Assembly: GCA_020629175.1 (NCBI GenBank)
Contig: JAHDDU010000014.1
Span: 1 to 54,400 of the forward strand
Length of the DNA stretch: 54,400 nt
Reading direction: 5' to 3'
From: Flavimaricola sp.
GTDB lineage: Bacteria > Pseudomonadota > Alphaproteobacteria > Rhodobacterales > Rhodobacteraceae
The notes under the pieces are model-generated. The model did not search any database. It was not told the origin of the DNA and saw only the letters and a program-made list of their open reading frames with translations. Made by a program: the position numbers and the translations under genes. Below are positions 32,010-40,232 of the stretch, one piece after another. Numbering within the stretch: the stretch's first letter is position 1; each line of letters opens with the position of its first letter.

Positions 32010-33112
32010 AGTTCTGCGGCCATCGAGTCGATCTCGGCCCTGATGAACGCATCGAACGCGGCAGAGGGTTGGCGCTGCTCAAAGGTTTCCTTGAAGGGGT
32101 CAGGGGCCGCTATCGCGCTGCCTGCCATTTCGGCCAAAACTGCGTGTCCGCAGAAGGGCACATAGGTTTCCGAATATCCGCCTTCATGCACCATTAGCAG
32201 CTTGCCGTCACACAAGATCTGCGCGAGCGACATTACCCGTTCGGTCATCGCGCGAAACGTCTCGGCCGTGGCCAGCATGCGGCCCAGAGGATCGTTGGCC
32301 GCCGCATCAAATCCACACGCCACGATGATGGCATCAGGCGCAAAATCCCGGATCGTGCGGACGATGAGCGCGTCAAAGGCATAAAGGTAGCCGTCATGCC
32401 CGGTGCCGGGGGGCAGAGGGATGTTGAGGTTGAAGCCTGTGCCATCTCCCTCACCGCGATCCGCAAAGTCGCCGGTGTCCATCGGATAATTGCGCTCTTG
32501 ATGTAGCGAAATGGTCAGCACGCTGGGATCATCATAAAAGATCGCCTCAGTGCCATTGCCGTGGTGCACATCCCAATCGAGAACGACGAAACGCTTGCCC
32601 GGTTCCACAGCCTGTGCCGCGCGAATGGCAATTGCGATGTTGGCCAAGAGGCAGAACCCGTTGGGCCAATCCGGCAGACAATGGTGGCCGGGCGGGCGGG
32701 ATAATGCATAGGCGTTTAGCACCTCTCCGCGCATCACATCGCGCAATGCTGTCAGGGCCAGACCGGCAGATTGCGCCGCGATCTCATACCCGCCCGGTCC
32801 AAAAGGCGTCCGCCGGCCAAGTTCGCCACCGCCGGCATCGCTCGCTGCCTTGAACGCGTCAAGGTAGCTGGCCGGATGCACACGCTCCAGTTCGGTGCGG
32901 CTCGCTGGCTCGGCCCCGCGCATGTCGAGCTCTTGCGACAGCCCGGTGACGTCTATGAGGTTCTTGAGCCTCCGCTTCGTCTCAGGACTTTCGGGCAGGC
33001 CGCCCTGCATCGGCTGCACCAAACCGCCCACGGGCAGCATCCCGGCGTAATTGCCGCCAGAATGCCAAAAGCAGCTCTCGTCCCAGTAAAACCCAGTGCG
33101 CAATTCAGTCAT
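32006..33112 (-). CDS. Histone deacetylase-fold amidohydrolase (class II type)
   Basis: The 368-residue protein has the arginase/deacetylase fold signatures: RPPGHHCLPDWPNGFCLLAN near 140-160, with the catalytic His pair, DWDVHHGNGTEAIF near 182-195, with Asp and His zinc ligands, and CGFDAAANDPLGRM with the third ligand. A late HEGGYSE holds the Tyr that stabilises the transition state. Bacterial members deacetylate acetylpolyamines or other small amides. MTELRTGFYWDESCFWHSGG at the N terminus matches class II bacterial enzymes. The upstream 83-residue gene is two bases away, so both form one operon. Confidence 0.9.
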   Translation of the reverse strand: MTELRTGFYWDESCFWHSGGNYAGMLPVGGLVQPMQGGLPESPETKRRLKNLIDVTGLSQELDMRGAEPASRTELERVHPASYLDAFKAASDAGGGELGRRTPFGPGGYEIAAQSAGLALTALRDVMRGEVLNAYALSRPPGHHCLPDWPNGFCLLANIAIAIRAAQAVEPGKRFVVLDWDVHHGNGTEAIFYDDPSVLTISLHQERNYPMDTGDFADRGEGDGTGFNLNIPLPPGTGHDGYLYAFDALIVRTIRDFAPDAIIVACGFDAAANDPLGRMLATAETFRAMTERVMSLAQILCDGKLLMVHEGGYSETYVPFCGHAVLAEMAGSAIAAPDPFKETFEQRQPSAAFDAFIRAEIDSMAAEL

Positions 33113-33114
33113 CC

Positions 33115-33366
33115 CTACGGCCTGGAAGGTTGCGGCAAAGTGGCAAGCGAGTAGATGCCCTCCGGCAAATCCAGCGCCGCGGCCAATTCGCGGATTTGGG
33201 TGGGCGATAGGGTGATCTTCACTGTTGTCTCCGCGCGCGGATCAAACTGCTCGACCGTCACGCAATCTTCAAAAGCGCAAATGGTGACGTCCTCCGCCAA
33301 AGGTGTCTGTCCCTCATCGACCAAAGTGATCACGGTCGCGTCGAATTCGTGCTCTATTGTAAACAT
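33115..33366 (-). CDS. Hypothetical 83-residue protein
   Basis: The small acidic protein (about 15 Asp/Glu and few basic residues) has no signal peptide or membrane segment. Predicted beta strands early on (FTIEHEFDATVITLVDEG) are followed by a helix LSPTQIRELAAALDL. I do not recognise a family. It precedes the deacetylase-like gene with two bases between stop and start, so it should be co-translated with it and may share its biological role. Confidence 0.6.
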   Translation of the reverse strand: MFTIEHEFDATVITLVDEGQTPLAEDVTICAFEDCVTVEQFDPRAETTVKITLSPTQIRELAAALDLPEGIYSLATLPQPSRP

Positions 33367-33474
33367 GAATGGAGCGTAGAGGGTGTTTGGTCACAAGTAC
33401 AAGAGCCGCGACAATCCGGGTGGCTCCTGTGAGCAGGATTGCTTAAGTTATCCGCAAATAGTGAGAGGCTATCG

Positions 33475-34188
33475 ATGAAGATTTTCCGCACCATTGTTGC
33501 GACCGCTTTGTTGCTTGGAACCGCTTGTGAGGCGCCGCCCATTGAAGACGGGTCCAGTCCATTTGCGGGGTTGGCCGACGTAGCACAGAGCCGTCAGGCT
33601 GGCAGTTCCTTTCAAAGTGTTGTTTCGCGCGTTGAGCCGATTGCCGAACGTGTCTGCCGCTCGCGCAATCGCAATGTGAATTGTGATTTCCGCATCGTAC
33701 TGGATGATCGCCGCGGCGCGCCGTCAAATGCGTTCCAGACCGAGGATGAAAGTGGCCGCCCGATCATCGCCTTTACCCTCGCATTGATCAACGACGCGGA
33801 GAATGAGGACGAGCTTGCCTTCATTCTGGCCCATGAAGCCGCGCATCACATTCTGGGCCACCTGCGGCAACAGCGCCAGAATGCCTCCGTCGGGGCAGAG
33901 GCTTTGGGCGGTCTCGCCACGCGGCTGGGTGGCACCAATCCGGATGTGCTCGAGGCCGCGGCCTCGCTTGGCGCGCTCGTAGGCGCGCGGACGTTCAGCC
34001 GGACGTTTGAGCTGCAGGCCGATGCGCTGGGCACGCGGATTGCAGCGCAAGCAGGCTATGATCCCGTGCGCGGGGCAGCCTTCTTCTTTCGCATTCCCGA
34101 TCCGGGCGACCGGTTCCTGGGCAGTCATCCGCCCAATGCAGAGCGGATCGAAACGGTGAACCGGATCGCTCAGGAACTGGGACTTTAG
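33475..34188 (+). CDS. M48 family metalloprotease lipoprotein
   Basis: The 237-residue protein has a signal ending in the lipobox LLGTAC (Cys18), so it should be anchored to the outer membrane or periplasmic face. AHEAAHHILGH near 122-132 is the HExxH zinc site of M48 peptidases, and FELQADALG near 177-185 supplies the third ligand Glu. SHPPNAERI near the end is also typical. The domain layout resembles BepA/LoiP-like quality-control proteases but without a TPR region. Stop overlaps the VOC gene stop by four bases (TTAG). Confidence 0.9.
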   Translation: MKIFRTIVATALLLGTACEAPPIEDGSSPFAGLADVAQSRQAGSSFQSVVSRVEPIAERVCRSRNRNVNCDFRIVLDDRRGAPSNAFQTEDESGRPIIAFTLALINDAENEDELAFILAHEAAHHILGHLRQQRQNASVGAEALGGLATRLGGTNPDVLEAAASLGALVGARTFSRTFELQADALGTRIAAQAGYDPVRGAAFFFRIPDPGDRFLGSHPPNAERIETVNRIAQELGL

Positions 34189-34586
34189 CCCGCGTCCGGC
34201 AGTTCGGCGAACAAATCGATTTGGTAGCCGTCGGGGTCTACGACCGTCGCATAACGCTGGCCCCAAAATGCATCCCACGGCGCGACTTTGATCGTGAACC
34301 CCGCGGCCTCAACAGCCCCTGCCACCGCGTCAACGTCGGCGGGCGTCTCACATAGCATCGCAAAGGACGCATGGTTGGGGGGCACTGGCGCTTGGCCCGT
34401 AAGCTCGGTCATCAGCTCCACGGTGTCGATCATTAGCCGAACGTCACCGGGGTCTGTCACAGGCTCCAGATGTTGGGTGCTGGCGTCGAAGTCGGGGAAG
34501 GTAAAGCCCAGCAGACTGTAAAATCGGGCGGACTCTTCCAGATTGCGGGACGAGACGGCTATGGCATCCAAGCGCAAGGCGGGCAT
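34185..34586 (-). CDS. VOC family (glyoxalase-like) protein
   Basis: The 133-residue protein is one vicinal-oxygen-chelate unit of two beta-alpha-beta-beta-beta modules. It starts LDAIAVSSRNLEESARFYSLLGF and ends RYATVVDPDGYQIDLFAEL, both standard for glyoxalase and dioxygenase relatives. VOC proteins bind a divalent metal and act on varied substrates, or bind antibiotics; no substrate can be read here. The hemolysin III-like gene lies directly upstream, 20 bases away, on the same strand. Confidence 0.87.
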   Translation of the reverse strand: MPALRLDAIAVSSRNLEESARFYSLLGFTFPDFDASTQHLEPVTDPGDVRLMIDTVELMTELTGQAPVPPNHASFAMLCETPADVDAVAGAVEAAGFTIKVAPWDAFWGQRYATVVDPDGYQIDLFAELPDAG

Positions 34587-34606
34587 TGGGTTTCCTTTGT
34601 AGCGGT

Positions 34607-35245
34607 TCAGCTGTGCACGATGGCGACAGCGATAGCCACAAAGAAACAGATCGAGGCGGCGAGTACAAACGCATGCCAGATCGCCATAGAAAACCGCAGG
34701 TTTTCTGCGCTGTAAAAGACGACCCCAAGGCTATAGGTCAGGCCACCGATCACGATCAGCCAGATCGCTGACGTGGGGACACTTTGGGCCAAAGGGGCGA
34801 TGATCAGCACGCACATCCATCCCATCGCAACGTAGAGCAAAGGTCCAAACCGCCCCGGAGTTCGCCAAAAGACGACTTTGGCGACAAACCCGATCAGCGC
34901 CAGTGCCCAGACAATTCCCAGCAATCCGTAGGCTAGACCGGTCCCTAAGATGACAACAAGCGGTGTATAGGTGCCTGCGATCTTGAGGTAGATGCATGCA
35001 TGGTCAATTTTTCGCAGGGTGGGGCGCAGATGCGTCCACGGCGTCATGTGATAAAACGCTGAGGCAGCCAGACAGGCTGTCAGCGCGGTTCCGTAAACAG
35101 CGGCAGCAGTGACCGTCGCGGCCCCCGCGGGGACGGACAGCCAGACCACTGCCACGGTAGCGCAGACCGCGAAAACCACACCAAGCGCATGAACTGCGCC
35201 GTCAGCAATTCGCTCAGCTCGGGTAAATGTTGGATAAGCCTCCAT
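34607..35245 (-). CDS. Hemolysin III / PAQR family membrane protein
   Basis: The 212-residue protein has seven predicted membrane helices and the PAQR family landmarks: an early HALG, SAFYHM near 66-71, DHACIYLKIAGTYTP near 86-100, and a C-terminal IWHAFVLAAS. These conserved His, Ser and Asp residues form a metal site in adiponectin-receptor relatives, which are ceramidase-like hydrolases. The name hemolysin III comes from a Bacillus protein and does not prove haemolysis. Start ATG 35245 is chosen over one ten codons upstream because the first helix begins soon after it. Confidence 0.88.
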   Translation of the reverse strand: MEAYPTFTRAERIADGAVHALGVVFAVCATVAVVWLSVPAGAATVTAAAVYGTALTACLAASAFYHMTPWTHLRPTLRKIDHACIYLKIAGTYTPLVVILGTGLAYGLLGIVWALALIGFVAKVVFWRTPGRFGPLLYVAMGWMCVLIIAPLAQSVPTSAIWLIVIGGLTYSLGVVFYSAENLRFSMAIWHAFVLAASICFFVAIAVAIVHS

Positions 35246-35343
35246 ATGCAACAGCTTAGGCCGGAAAATGAGCATGAACGCTGTACCGTTGCGTCAACTT
35301 GCTCCACAATCGCGTGAGGCGGCGTTGGGAGATTGTGAAAACC

Positions 35344-35703
35344 ATGAAAAATCAATGGGATCGCATCAGAAATCGGGTCATCTGGTCTTGGGCGGGGATT
35401 GTGCATGTCTGGAAAACAGAGGCGAGCTTTCATCAATGGTTCTGGGCATTTCTGGCGACAATCGTGCTCATGGTCCTCTTGCCGCTCTCGGCTCCGGAGC
35501 GGGCGATGCTGTTGTTTGGCGGCTTTGTCGTGCTGGCGCTGGAGTGTTTGAACACGGCCATTGAACGCGTCGTTGATGACGTCTCGGACGAGTGGCGGGA
35601 CAAGGCGCGGCAGGCCAAGGATGCCGGGTCCGCGGCTGTTGCGCTTGCGGGTTTCGGTGTCGGCGTTGCCTGGGTTGCCGTGATCATTGGATTGATTGTT
35701 TGA
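35344..35703 (+). CDS. dgkA: Diacylglycerol kinase (DgkA)
   Basis: The 119-residue inner-membrane protein has an amphipathic N terminus and three membrane helices. The active-site motif ALECLNTAIERVVDDVSDEWRD and KARQAKDAGSAAVAL lies near 65-98. DgkA phosphorylates diacylglycerol to phosphatidic acid, recycling lipid left by membrane-derived glucan synthesis. The size is normal. Its stop TGA overlaps the TTG start of the YigZ-like gene (TTGA), so the two are translationally coupled. Confidence 0.93.
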   Translation: MKNQWDRIRNRVIWSWAGIVHVWKTEASFHQWFWAFLATIVLMVLLPLSAPERAMLLFGGFVVLALECLNTAIERVVDDVSDEWRDKARQAKDAGSAAVALAGFGVGVAWVAVIIGLIV

Positions 35704-36047
35704 AGATTATCGAGAATGTTCTGACCGACCGCGGGTCCAAATACGCGGTCTCTGGCGGCCCGGTAGAAAGCGCCGAGGAGGCGCGCGCCTTTGTCAAAAC
35801 CCTGTGCCGCAAAAAGAAGTTCGCAAAGGCCACCCACAACACCTGGGCCGTTTTGCTGCCAAATGGGCCAATCAAGAACGATGATGGTGAAGCCGGGGCT
35901 GGGATGGTGATCGTACGCATGCTCGAACGCGAGGAGCGCTACGGTGAAATTGTTGTGGTCACGCGGTGGTTCGGCGGGACCAAGCTTGGCGGTGACCGGT
36001 TTCGAAGGGTGGCCGATGCAGTCCGGGCCTATCTGGATGCGCCCTAG
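35700..36047 (+). CDS. YigZ/IMPACT-family protein, single domain
   Basis: The 115-residue protein has the UPF0029/IMPACT N-domain: SKYAV near the start, [30 protein letters not shown], and the signature [17 protein letters not shown] near 83-99. E. coli YigZ is about 200 residues with a second ferredoxin-like domain; here that domain is missing. The start is TTG at 35700 overlapping the dgkA stop, because dgkA fills the upstream frame and no nearby ATG fits. Role unknown; IMPACT relatives modulate translation stress signalling in eukaryotes. The stop overlaps rimO's stop by four bases. Confidence 0.8.
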   Translation: MKIIENVLTDRGSKYAVSGGPVESAEEARAFVKTLCRKKKFAKATHNTWAVLLPNGPIKNDDGEAGAGMVIVRMLEREERYGEIVVVTRWFGGTKLGGDRFRRVADAVRAYLDAP

Positions 36048-37420
36048 GCCCGGATTTGGCCCCAGAGGTCATATTCGCTGGCCTCATCCACTTCGACGGT
36101 CACAATCTGTCCGACACTCAGAGACTCGGTCCCTTCATCAATGAACAGATTGCCGTCAATCTCGGGCGCATCGGCCCATGTTCGGCAGGTTGCGATGCCG
36201 TCGGCGTCGATATCGTCCACGATAGCCTCTATCACTTTTCCAACCTTGGCTTGCAATTTTGCGGCTGAAATGGCTTGGGATTTTTCCATAAAACGATCCC
36301 AGCGCTCTTGCTTGATCTCTTCGGGCACATGGTCGGGCAAATCGTTGGACCGCGCCCCGGCGACGTTCTCATATTGAAAACACCCAACCCGATCGAGCTG
36401 CGCTTCGTCCAACCAGTCAAGTAACGTCTGGAACTCGTCCTCGGTTTCCCCCGGATAACCGACGATAAACGTGCTTCGCAGGGTGACATCAGGACAGACG
36501 TCGCGCCAAGCCGCGATCTCATCTAGCGTCTTGGCCGCTGCAGCAGGCCGGGCCATGCGTTTGAGGACATCGGGATGCGCGTGCTGAAATGGAATGTCGA
36601 GATAGGGTAGGATAAGCCCTTCCGCCATCAGCGGGATCAACTGGCGGACGTGCGGGTAGGGGTAGACGTAGTGAAGCCGGACCCACGCCCCCAGACCACC
36701 CAGATCACGCGCCAGATCGGTGATATGCGCGCGGTGCCCTTTGTCCTCGGCGTGTTTGATATCGACACCATAGGCCGAAGTGTCTTGTGAAATCACCAGG
36801 AGCTCTTTCACACCATTGCTCACCAATCGCTCCGCCTCGCGCATGACGGCATGGGCAGGCCTGCTGGCAAGACGCCCTCGCATGTCAGGGATGATGCAGA
36901 ACTTGCACTTGTGGTTACAGCCCTCAGAAATCTTGAGGTAGCTGTAGTGCCTTGGCGTCAGGGACACACTGCTGGCAGGCAGCAAATCCACGAATGGATC
37001 GGGTGAGGGCGGCACCGCGGAATGCACGGCATCAAGCACCTGTTCATATTGGTGCGGGCCGGTGACGGCCAAAATGTTCGGGTGATGCTCCCGAATGTAG
37101 TCAGGCTCTGCCCCCAAACAGCCGGTCACAATCACTTTGCCGTTCTCAACCAGTGCTTCCCCGATGGCATCAAGGCTTTCCGCCTTAGCACTGTCCAAAA
37201 AACCGCAAGTGTTCACGATCACAGCCTCAGCGCCGCTATAGTCAGGGCTGATCTGATACCCCTCGGCTCGCAGCTTGGTCAGGATGCGTTCACTATCGAC
37301 AAGTGCTTTGGGACATCCGAGAGACACCATCCCAATCGTGGGCTGGCCGGGGCGGGCGTCCGTCTCCATCCGCAGTTTGGGCGCGAGGTCGGGGCGAAGA
37401 TTTGGTGGGTTCTGAGCCAT
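36044..37420 (-). CDS. rimO: Ribosomal protein uS12 methylthiotransferase RimO
   Basis: RimO is a radical-SAM enzyme that adds a methylthio group to an aspartate of ribosomal protein S12. The 458-residue protein has the N-terminal UPF0004 domain with cysteines in [21 protein letters not shown] and [11 protein letters not shown]. The radical-SAM triad is in [18 protein letters not shown] near 163-180, and a C-terminal TRAM domain follows ([17 protein letters not shown]). These are the features that separate RimO from MiaB. It is complete and of normal length. Confidence 0.95.
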   Translation of the reverse strand: MAQNPPNLRPDLAPKLRMETDARPGQPTIGMVSLGCPKALVDSERILTKLRAEGYQISPDYSGAEAVIVNTCGFLDSAKAESLDAIGEALVENGKVIVTGCLGAEPDYIREHHPNILAVTGPHQYEQVLDAVHSAVPPSPDPFVDLLPASSVSLTPRHYSYLKISEGCNHKCKFCIIPDMRGRLASRPAHAVMREAERLVSNGVKELLVISQDTSAYGVDIKHAEDKGHRAHITDLARDLGGLGAWVRLHYVYPYPHVRQLIPLMAEGLILPYLDIPFQHAHPDVLKRMARPAAAAKTLDEIAAWRDVCPDVTLRSTFIVGYPGETEDEFQTLLDWLDEAQLDRVGCFQYENVAGARSNDLPDHVPEEIKQERWDRFMEKSQAISAAKLQAKVGKVIEAIVDDIDADGIATCRTWADAPEIDGNLFIDEGTESLSVGQIVTVEVDEASEYDLWGQIRA

Positions 37421-37648
37421 GTCACGCCAATAGCCGTTTGCGCGAAGGGTTGAAAGAGTGTGAGTCGGTGCATGACGCAGTGGGGCTCCTACGAAAGTGA
37501 CCTGATTGTTAGTCCGTCAAACGACAATCCCGTCGAAGTTCAGCGCATTGATCCGGATAGCAAGCAATTTAAGGCAAAATTTTGACAGCCGGTCTCTGGC
37601 CCGACTAAGACAGCAGCGTGGGGCGTAACGAGTAACATAGGTAGACAA

Positions 37649-38299
37649 ATGCTACGTCAAATTATTGCCGCGGGTTTCACCCTTGCGGCGGCCGGGTCAG
37701 CGCAAGCGGCCACGGTGAATTTCAACTCATTTTCGCATGGCGATGTCGTCACGTCCTTTATGGTCGAGGATGTCACCGCAACTGTGTCAGCCGTCGGAAA
37801 CTCGGCCACGGCGCCAAATCAGGCCGTTATTTTCGACACGACGCTTACGGGCACTCAGGACCCAGACCTCGAAGGCCCATTCACGAGCGCCAACGGTAAC
37901 AGAACGTTCAATGCGCGACGTGCGCTGATCATCCAGGAAAATCCACTGGGCGAGCCTGATGATGATGGAAATGGTGGCACGATCACGCTCACCTTTTCTC
38001 GTGCGCTCACTTTCCTTGGTTTCCACGTTTTGGATGATGCCACCATCAATGTGACATCGAACAATTCGGGCCAATCCGTCACAGGGTCAGCCCCGGCAGA
38101 CAACACGTTCCGGCGCGTCAATGTGATGTGGGAAAACGTCACGAGCCTGACCTTCGATTTTGGCACCCATTCTGGCGCAATTGATCAATTGCGTTTTGAT
38201 GTACCGGCACAAGTGCCGGTCCCGGCATCCTTGCCACTCCTTGGGGGAGCACTTGCTTTGATGGGCTGGGGCGCCCGTCGCCGTCAGGCCAAGCGCTAA
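37649..38299 (+). CDS. VPLPA/PEP-CTERM sorting-signal protein (1)
   Basis: The 216-residue exported protein has a signal peptide ending AQAATV near 22-26 and a beta-rich body (TVNFNSFSHGDVVTSF, NGGTITLTFSRALTFLGFHV). Its C-terminal tail VPVPASLPLLGGALALMGWGARRRQAKR has the short motif, hydrophobic helix and Arg cluster of PEP-CTERM type signals. Such tails are cut by an exosortase, often linked to exopolysaccharide. No exosortase gene is visible here. A strong terminator follows. A TTGACA stands at 37582-37587, but its partner -10 is poor. Confidence 0.85.
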   Translation: MLRQIIAAGFTLAAAGSAQAATVNFNSFSHGDVVTSFMVEDVTATVSAVGNSATAPNQAVIFDTTLTGTQDPDLEGPFTSANGNRTFNARRALIIQENPLGEPDDDGNGGTITLTFSRALTFLGFHVLDDATINVTSNNSGQSVTGSAPADNTFRRVNVMWENVTSLTFDFGTHSGAIDQLRFDVPAQVPVPASLPLLGGALALMGWGARRRQAKR

Positions 38300-38326
38300 C
38301 CCAAAGCCACCTTATGCAGCACGTCA

Positions 38327-38359
38327 GGCCGCTCGGCATCTGCCGGGCGGCCCTTTTTT
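38327..38359 (+). terminator. Intrinsic terminator of VPLPA-CTERM gene (1)
   Basis: GGCCGCTCGGC-ATCT-GCCGGGCGGCC is an 11-pair stem (one G-T pair) with a four-base loop, followed by a run of six T. It lies 28 bases after the stop. Confidence 0.9.
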
Positions 38360-38371
38360 GTCCGAACTGAC

Positions 38372-38409
38372 AAAAAAGGGCCCGCGCAGTGATCTGCAGC
38401 GGGCCCTTT
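38372..38409 (-). terminator. Intrinsic terminator of gcrA
   Basis: On the minus strand AAAGGGCCCGC and GCGGGCCCTTT form an 11-pair stem with a 13-base loop, and T residues continue after it. It follows the gcrA stop by about 18 bases and lies back to back with the terminator of the convergent VPLPA gene. Confidence 0.85.
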
Positions 38410-38426
38410 GCATCTCGTAGAGTTGG

Positions 38427-38999
38427 CTAGCGGCGCCGGTCACGCCTCGATGACATCGGCTGAAAAGCGACGCCAACATGGGCCTCGCAGTAGGGCTTTC
38501 CCTGCTGAACATTCAGGCCACAGAACCAAAAGTCATCCGTAGCCGGATCACCCACAGGCCACTTACAGGTCTTTTCTGTCAGCTCCATCAATGACAACCG
38601 CTTCGCCGTCTTCTCAACCTCGTTGACCTTTGCAAGCGCTTCGGGGCTGATTTCGTTCAGGCTAGGCTGCGGCGGCAGGGGCTGGCCCGCAGGGATGATC
38701 GCACGGCGGGCCGCGGACATCGGCGGCTCGGGTGCATCATCAGCAGCAGGTTTAATCGACGTGGGCTTGGGGGTCTCCGCCTTGGGTTTGGGCGCGGCTG
38801 CAGGTTTGGTCGCTTTCTTTTCCGCCGTGGCTTTCGCACCGCCACTTGGCGTGGCGCGGTTGGACAGGCCAAGCCGATGCACTTTGCCGATGACGGCGTT
38901 GCGCGTCACACCGCCCAGCTCTTTGGCGATTTGGCTCGCAGATTGGCCGTCGCCCCACATCTTTTTGAGCGTCTCGACGCGCTCGTCGGTCCAGGACAT
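38427..38999 (-). CDS. gcrA: Cell-cycle regulator GcrA
   Basis: GcrA is an alphaproteobacterial transcription factor that binds sigma-70 RNA polymerase and acts at promoters carrying CcrM-methylated GANTC sites. The 190-residue protein has the N-terminal DNA-binding helix-turn-helix MSWTDERVETLKKMWGDG with ASQIAKELGGVTRNAVIGKVHRLGL. A Lys/Pro/Ala linker spans about 50-105. The C-terminal sigma-binding zinc-ribbon-like region is TCKWPVGDPATDDFWFCGL and KPYCEAH. Start ATG 38999 fits the family N terminus exactly. Confidence 0.95.
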   Translation of the reverse strand: MSWTDERVETLKKMWGDGQSASQIAKELGGVTRNAVIGKVHRLGLSNRATPSGGAKATAEKKATKPAAAPKPKAETPKPTSIKPAADDAPEPPMSAARRAIIPAGQPLPPQPSLNEISPEALAKVNEVEKTAKRLSLMELTEKTCKWPVGDPATDDFWFCGLNVQQGKPYCEAHVGVAFQPMSSRRDRRR

Positions 39000-39118
39000 A
39001 TGTATTCCTTTGGGGTTGTCAGGGCCTCTCACGCCCTTGAAGAAATTGTCAGTCTCCTATTCTAAGCACCAAAGGCCGAGATACAAGCGTATGCGGCGTA
39101 TTTGAAAGGACGTGGCAG

Positions 39119-39922
39119 ATGAGTAACGGGCAGGATCTAGGCGTGCGCCGGTTTGGCCGAGTGAACTGGCTGGGGCTGTGGACGTTGATCCAGCGGGAAG
39201 TGCGACGGTTCCTAAATGTTTGGAGCCAGACGGTGATGGCCCCGCTGATCAACGCCGGCCTATTTTTGATGGTCTTTGTCCTGGCGGTTGGCCCCAATCG
39301 CGGACCCGTCATGGGTGTGCCGTTCATAGAGTTCATCGCGCCCGGCATCCTGACAATGACAGTGATCCAGAATGCCTTTGCCAATTGCTCCTCGTCGCTG
39401 GCCAGCGCCAAGGTTCAGGGCAACATCGTCGACACGCTCATGCCACCGCTCAACGCGGCAGAGCTTGTGGCGGGCTACCTGATGGGGGCCGTGGCGCGCG
39501 GTGCCTTGGTGGCGATCGTGATCGCACTTGGGGTCTGGCTGTTTCTCGGTGTGGGGATGGCGCACCCTCTTTGGGTCGTCTTCTTCGTTTTCGTCGGATC
39601 GGTCTTTATGGGCGGGCTGGGTCTAATCGCCGGTATCTTTGCCAACAAGTTTGACCAACTTGCCGCCATATCGAATTTTATTGTGACGCCTTTGGCTTTC
39701 CTATCGGGCACGTTTTACTCAATTGAGGCGATGCCCCCCGCTCTGCAATCGCTGAGCTACGCCAATCCGTTCTTCTATATCATCGACGGTGTGCGCTACG
39801 GCATGTTGGGCGTGTCAGACAGTTCACCCGTCTTTGGCGCCGTGTTTTCCATGTTCGCAGCTGTATTGGTGGTGGCCATCAACCACTACTGGTTCAAACG
39901 GGGCTATCGGCTGAAAGCGTGA
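39119..39922 (+). CDS. ABC-2 type transporter permease
   Basis: The 267-residue protein has six predicted membrane helices and ABC-2 permease features: RFLNVWSQTVMAPLINAGLFLMVF early, APGILTMTVIQNAFANCSSSLASAKVQGNIVDTL in the middle, and FLSGTFYSIEAMPPALQSLSYANPFFYIIDGVRYGML near the end. Such permeases export polysaccharides, lipids or drugs. No ATPase gene adjoins it, so the partner must be elsewhere. It begins 119 bases from the divergent gcrA start. A GC-rich hairpin follows its stop directly. Confidence 0.88.
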   Translation: MSNGQDLGVRRFGRVNWLGLWTLIQREVRRFLNVWSQTVMAPLINAGLFLMVFVLAVGPNRGPVMGVPFIEFIAPGILTMTVIQNAFANCSSSLASAKVQGNIVDTLMPPLNAAELVAGYLMGAVARGALVAIVIALGVWLFLGVGMAHPLWVVFFVFVGSVFMGGLGLIAGIFANKFDQLAAISNFIVTPLAFLSGTFYSIEAMPPALQSLSYANPFFYIIDGVRYGMLGVSDSSPVFGAVFSMFAAVLVVAINHYWFKRGYRLKA

Positions 39923-40232
39923 GGGGGCGCTGCCCCCCGCCCTGACGGGCGTCCCCCGAGGTATTTTGGGCAAGATGAGATTATCTCCCATCTTGCCACA
40001 GAGGTGCCACGGGCAAACCTCACCTTGCGCGGTCATCGGCTCCTCAGCCTGTACCGCGCTTCCACGATCGCACGGCGTGGTTAACGAATCGTAAATCTCA
40101 TCTTGCCAAAAATACCTCCGCCGGAGGCGCAGGGTGCCGCAGCGCTATGGTTTGAGGGGGTGTCCGCGGCTGAAACCTTGACACTCCGGTCCGTCCCCCG
40201 CATGAGGCGCCTGTCCCAACAGGAGAGACTTC
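39923..40232. other. 310-base gene-free stretch with hairpins and a dispersed-type repeat
   Basis: It begins with two GC hairpins right after the permease stop (GGGGGC-GCT-GCCCCC at 39923-39937 and CGCCC-TGAC-GGGCG at 39938-39951), which may act as a terminator. It then holds two inverted copies of a 25-base unit (separate entry) around a central 110 bases. The rest is the leader of the SulP gene, with AGGAGA before its ATG. I see no convincing gene in it. Confidence 0.6.
39958..40118. repeat. Inverted pair of a 25-base unit (gaggtatttt...agatgagatt)
   Basis: GAGGTATTTTGGGCAAGATGAG plus ATT at 39958-39982 is matched in inverted orientation at 40094-40118 with one mismatch in 25 bases. The left copy also forms a local hairpin GGCAAGATG/CATCTTGCC (39969-39997). 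From memory, units of this kind beside GC-rich hairpins are common between genes in Rhodobacterales, so this is probably a dispersed palindromic element; copy number in this genome cannot be seen here. Confidence 0.6.
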
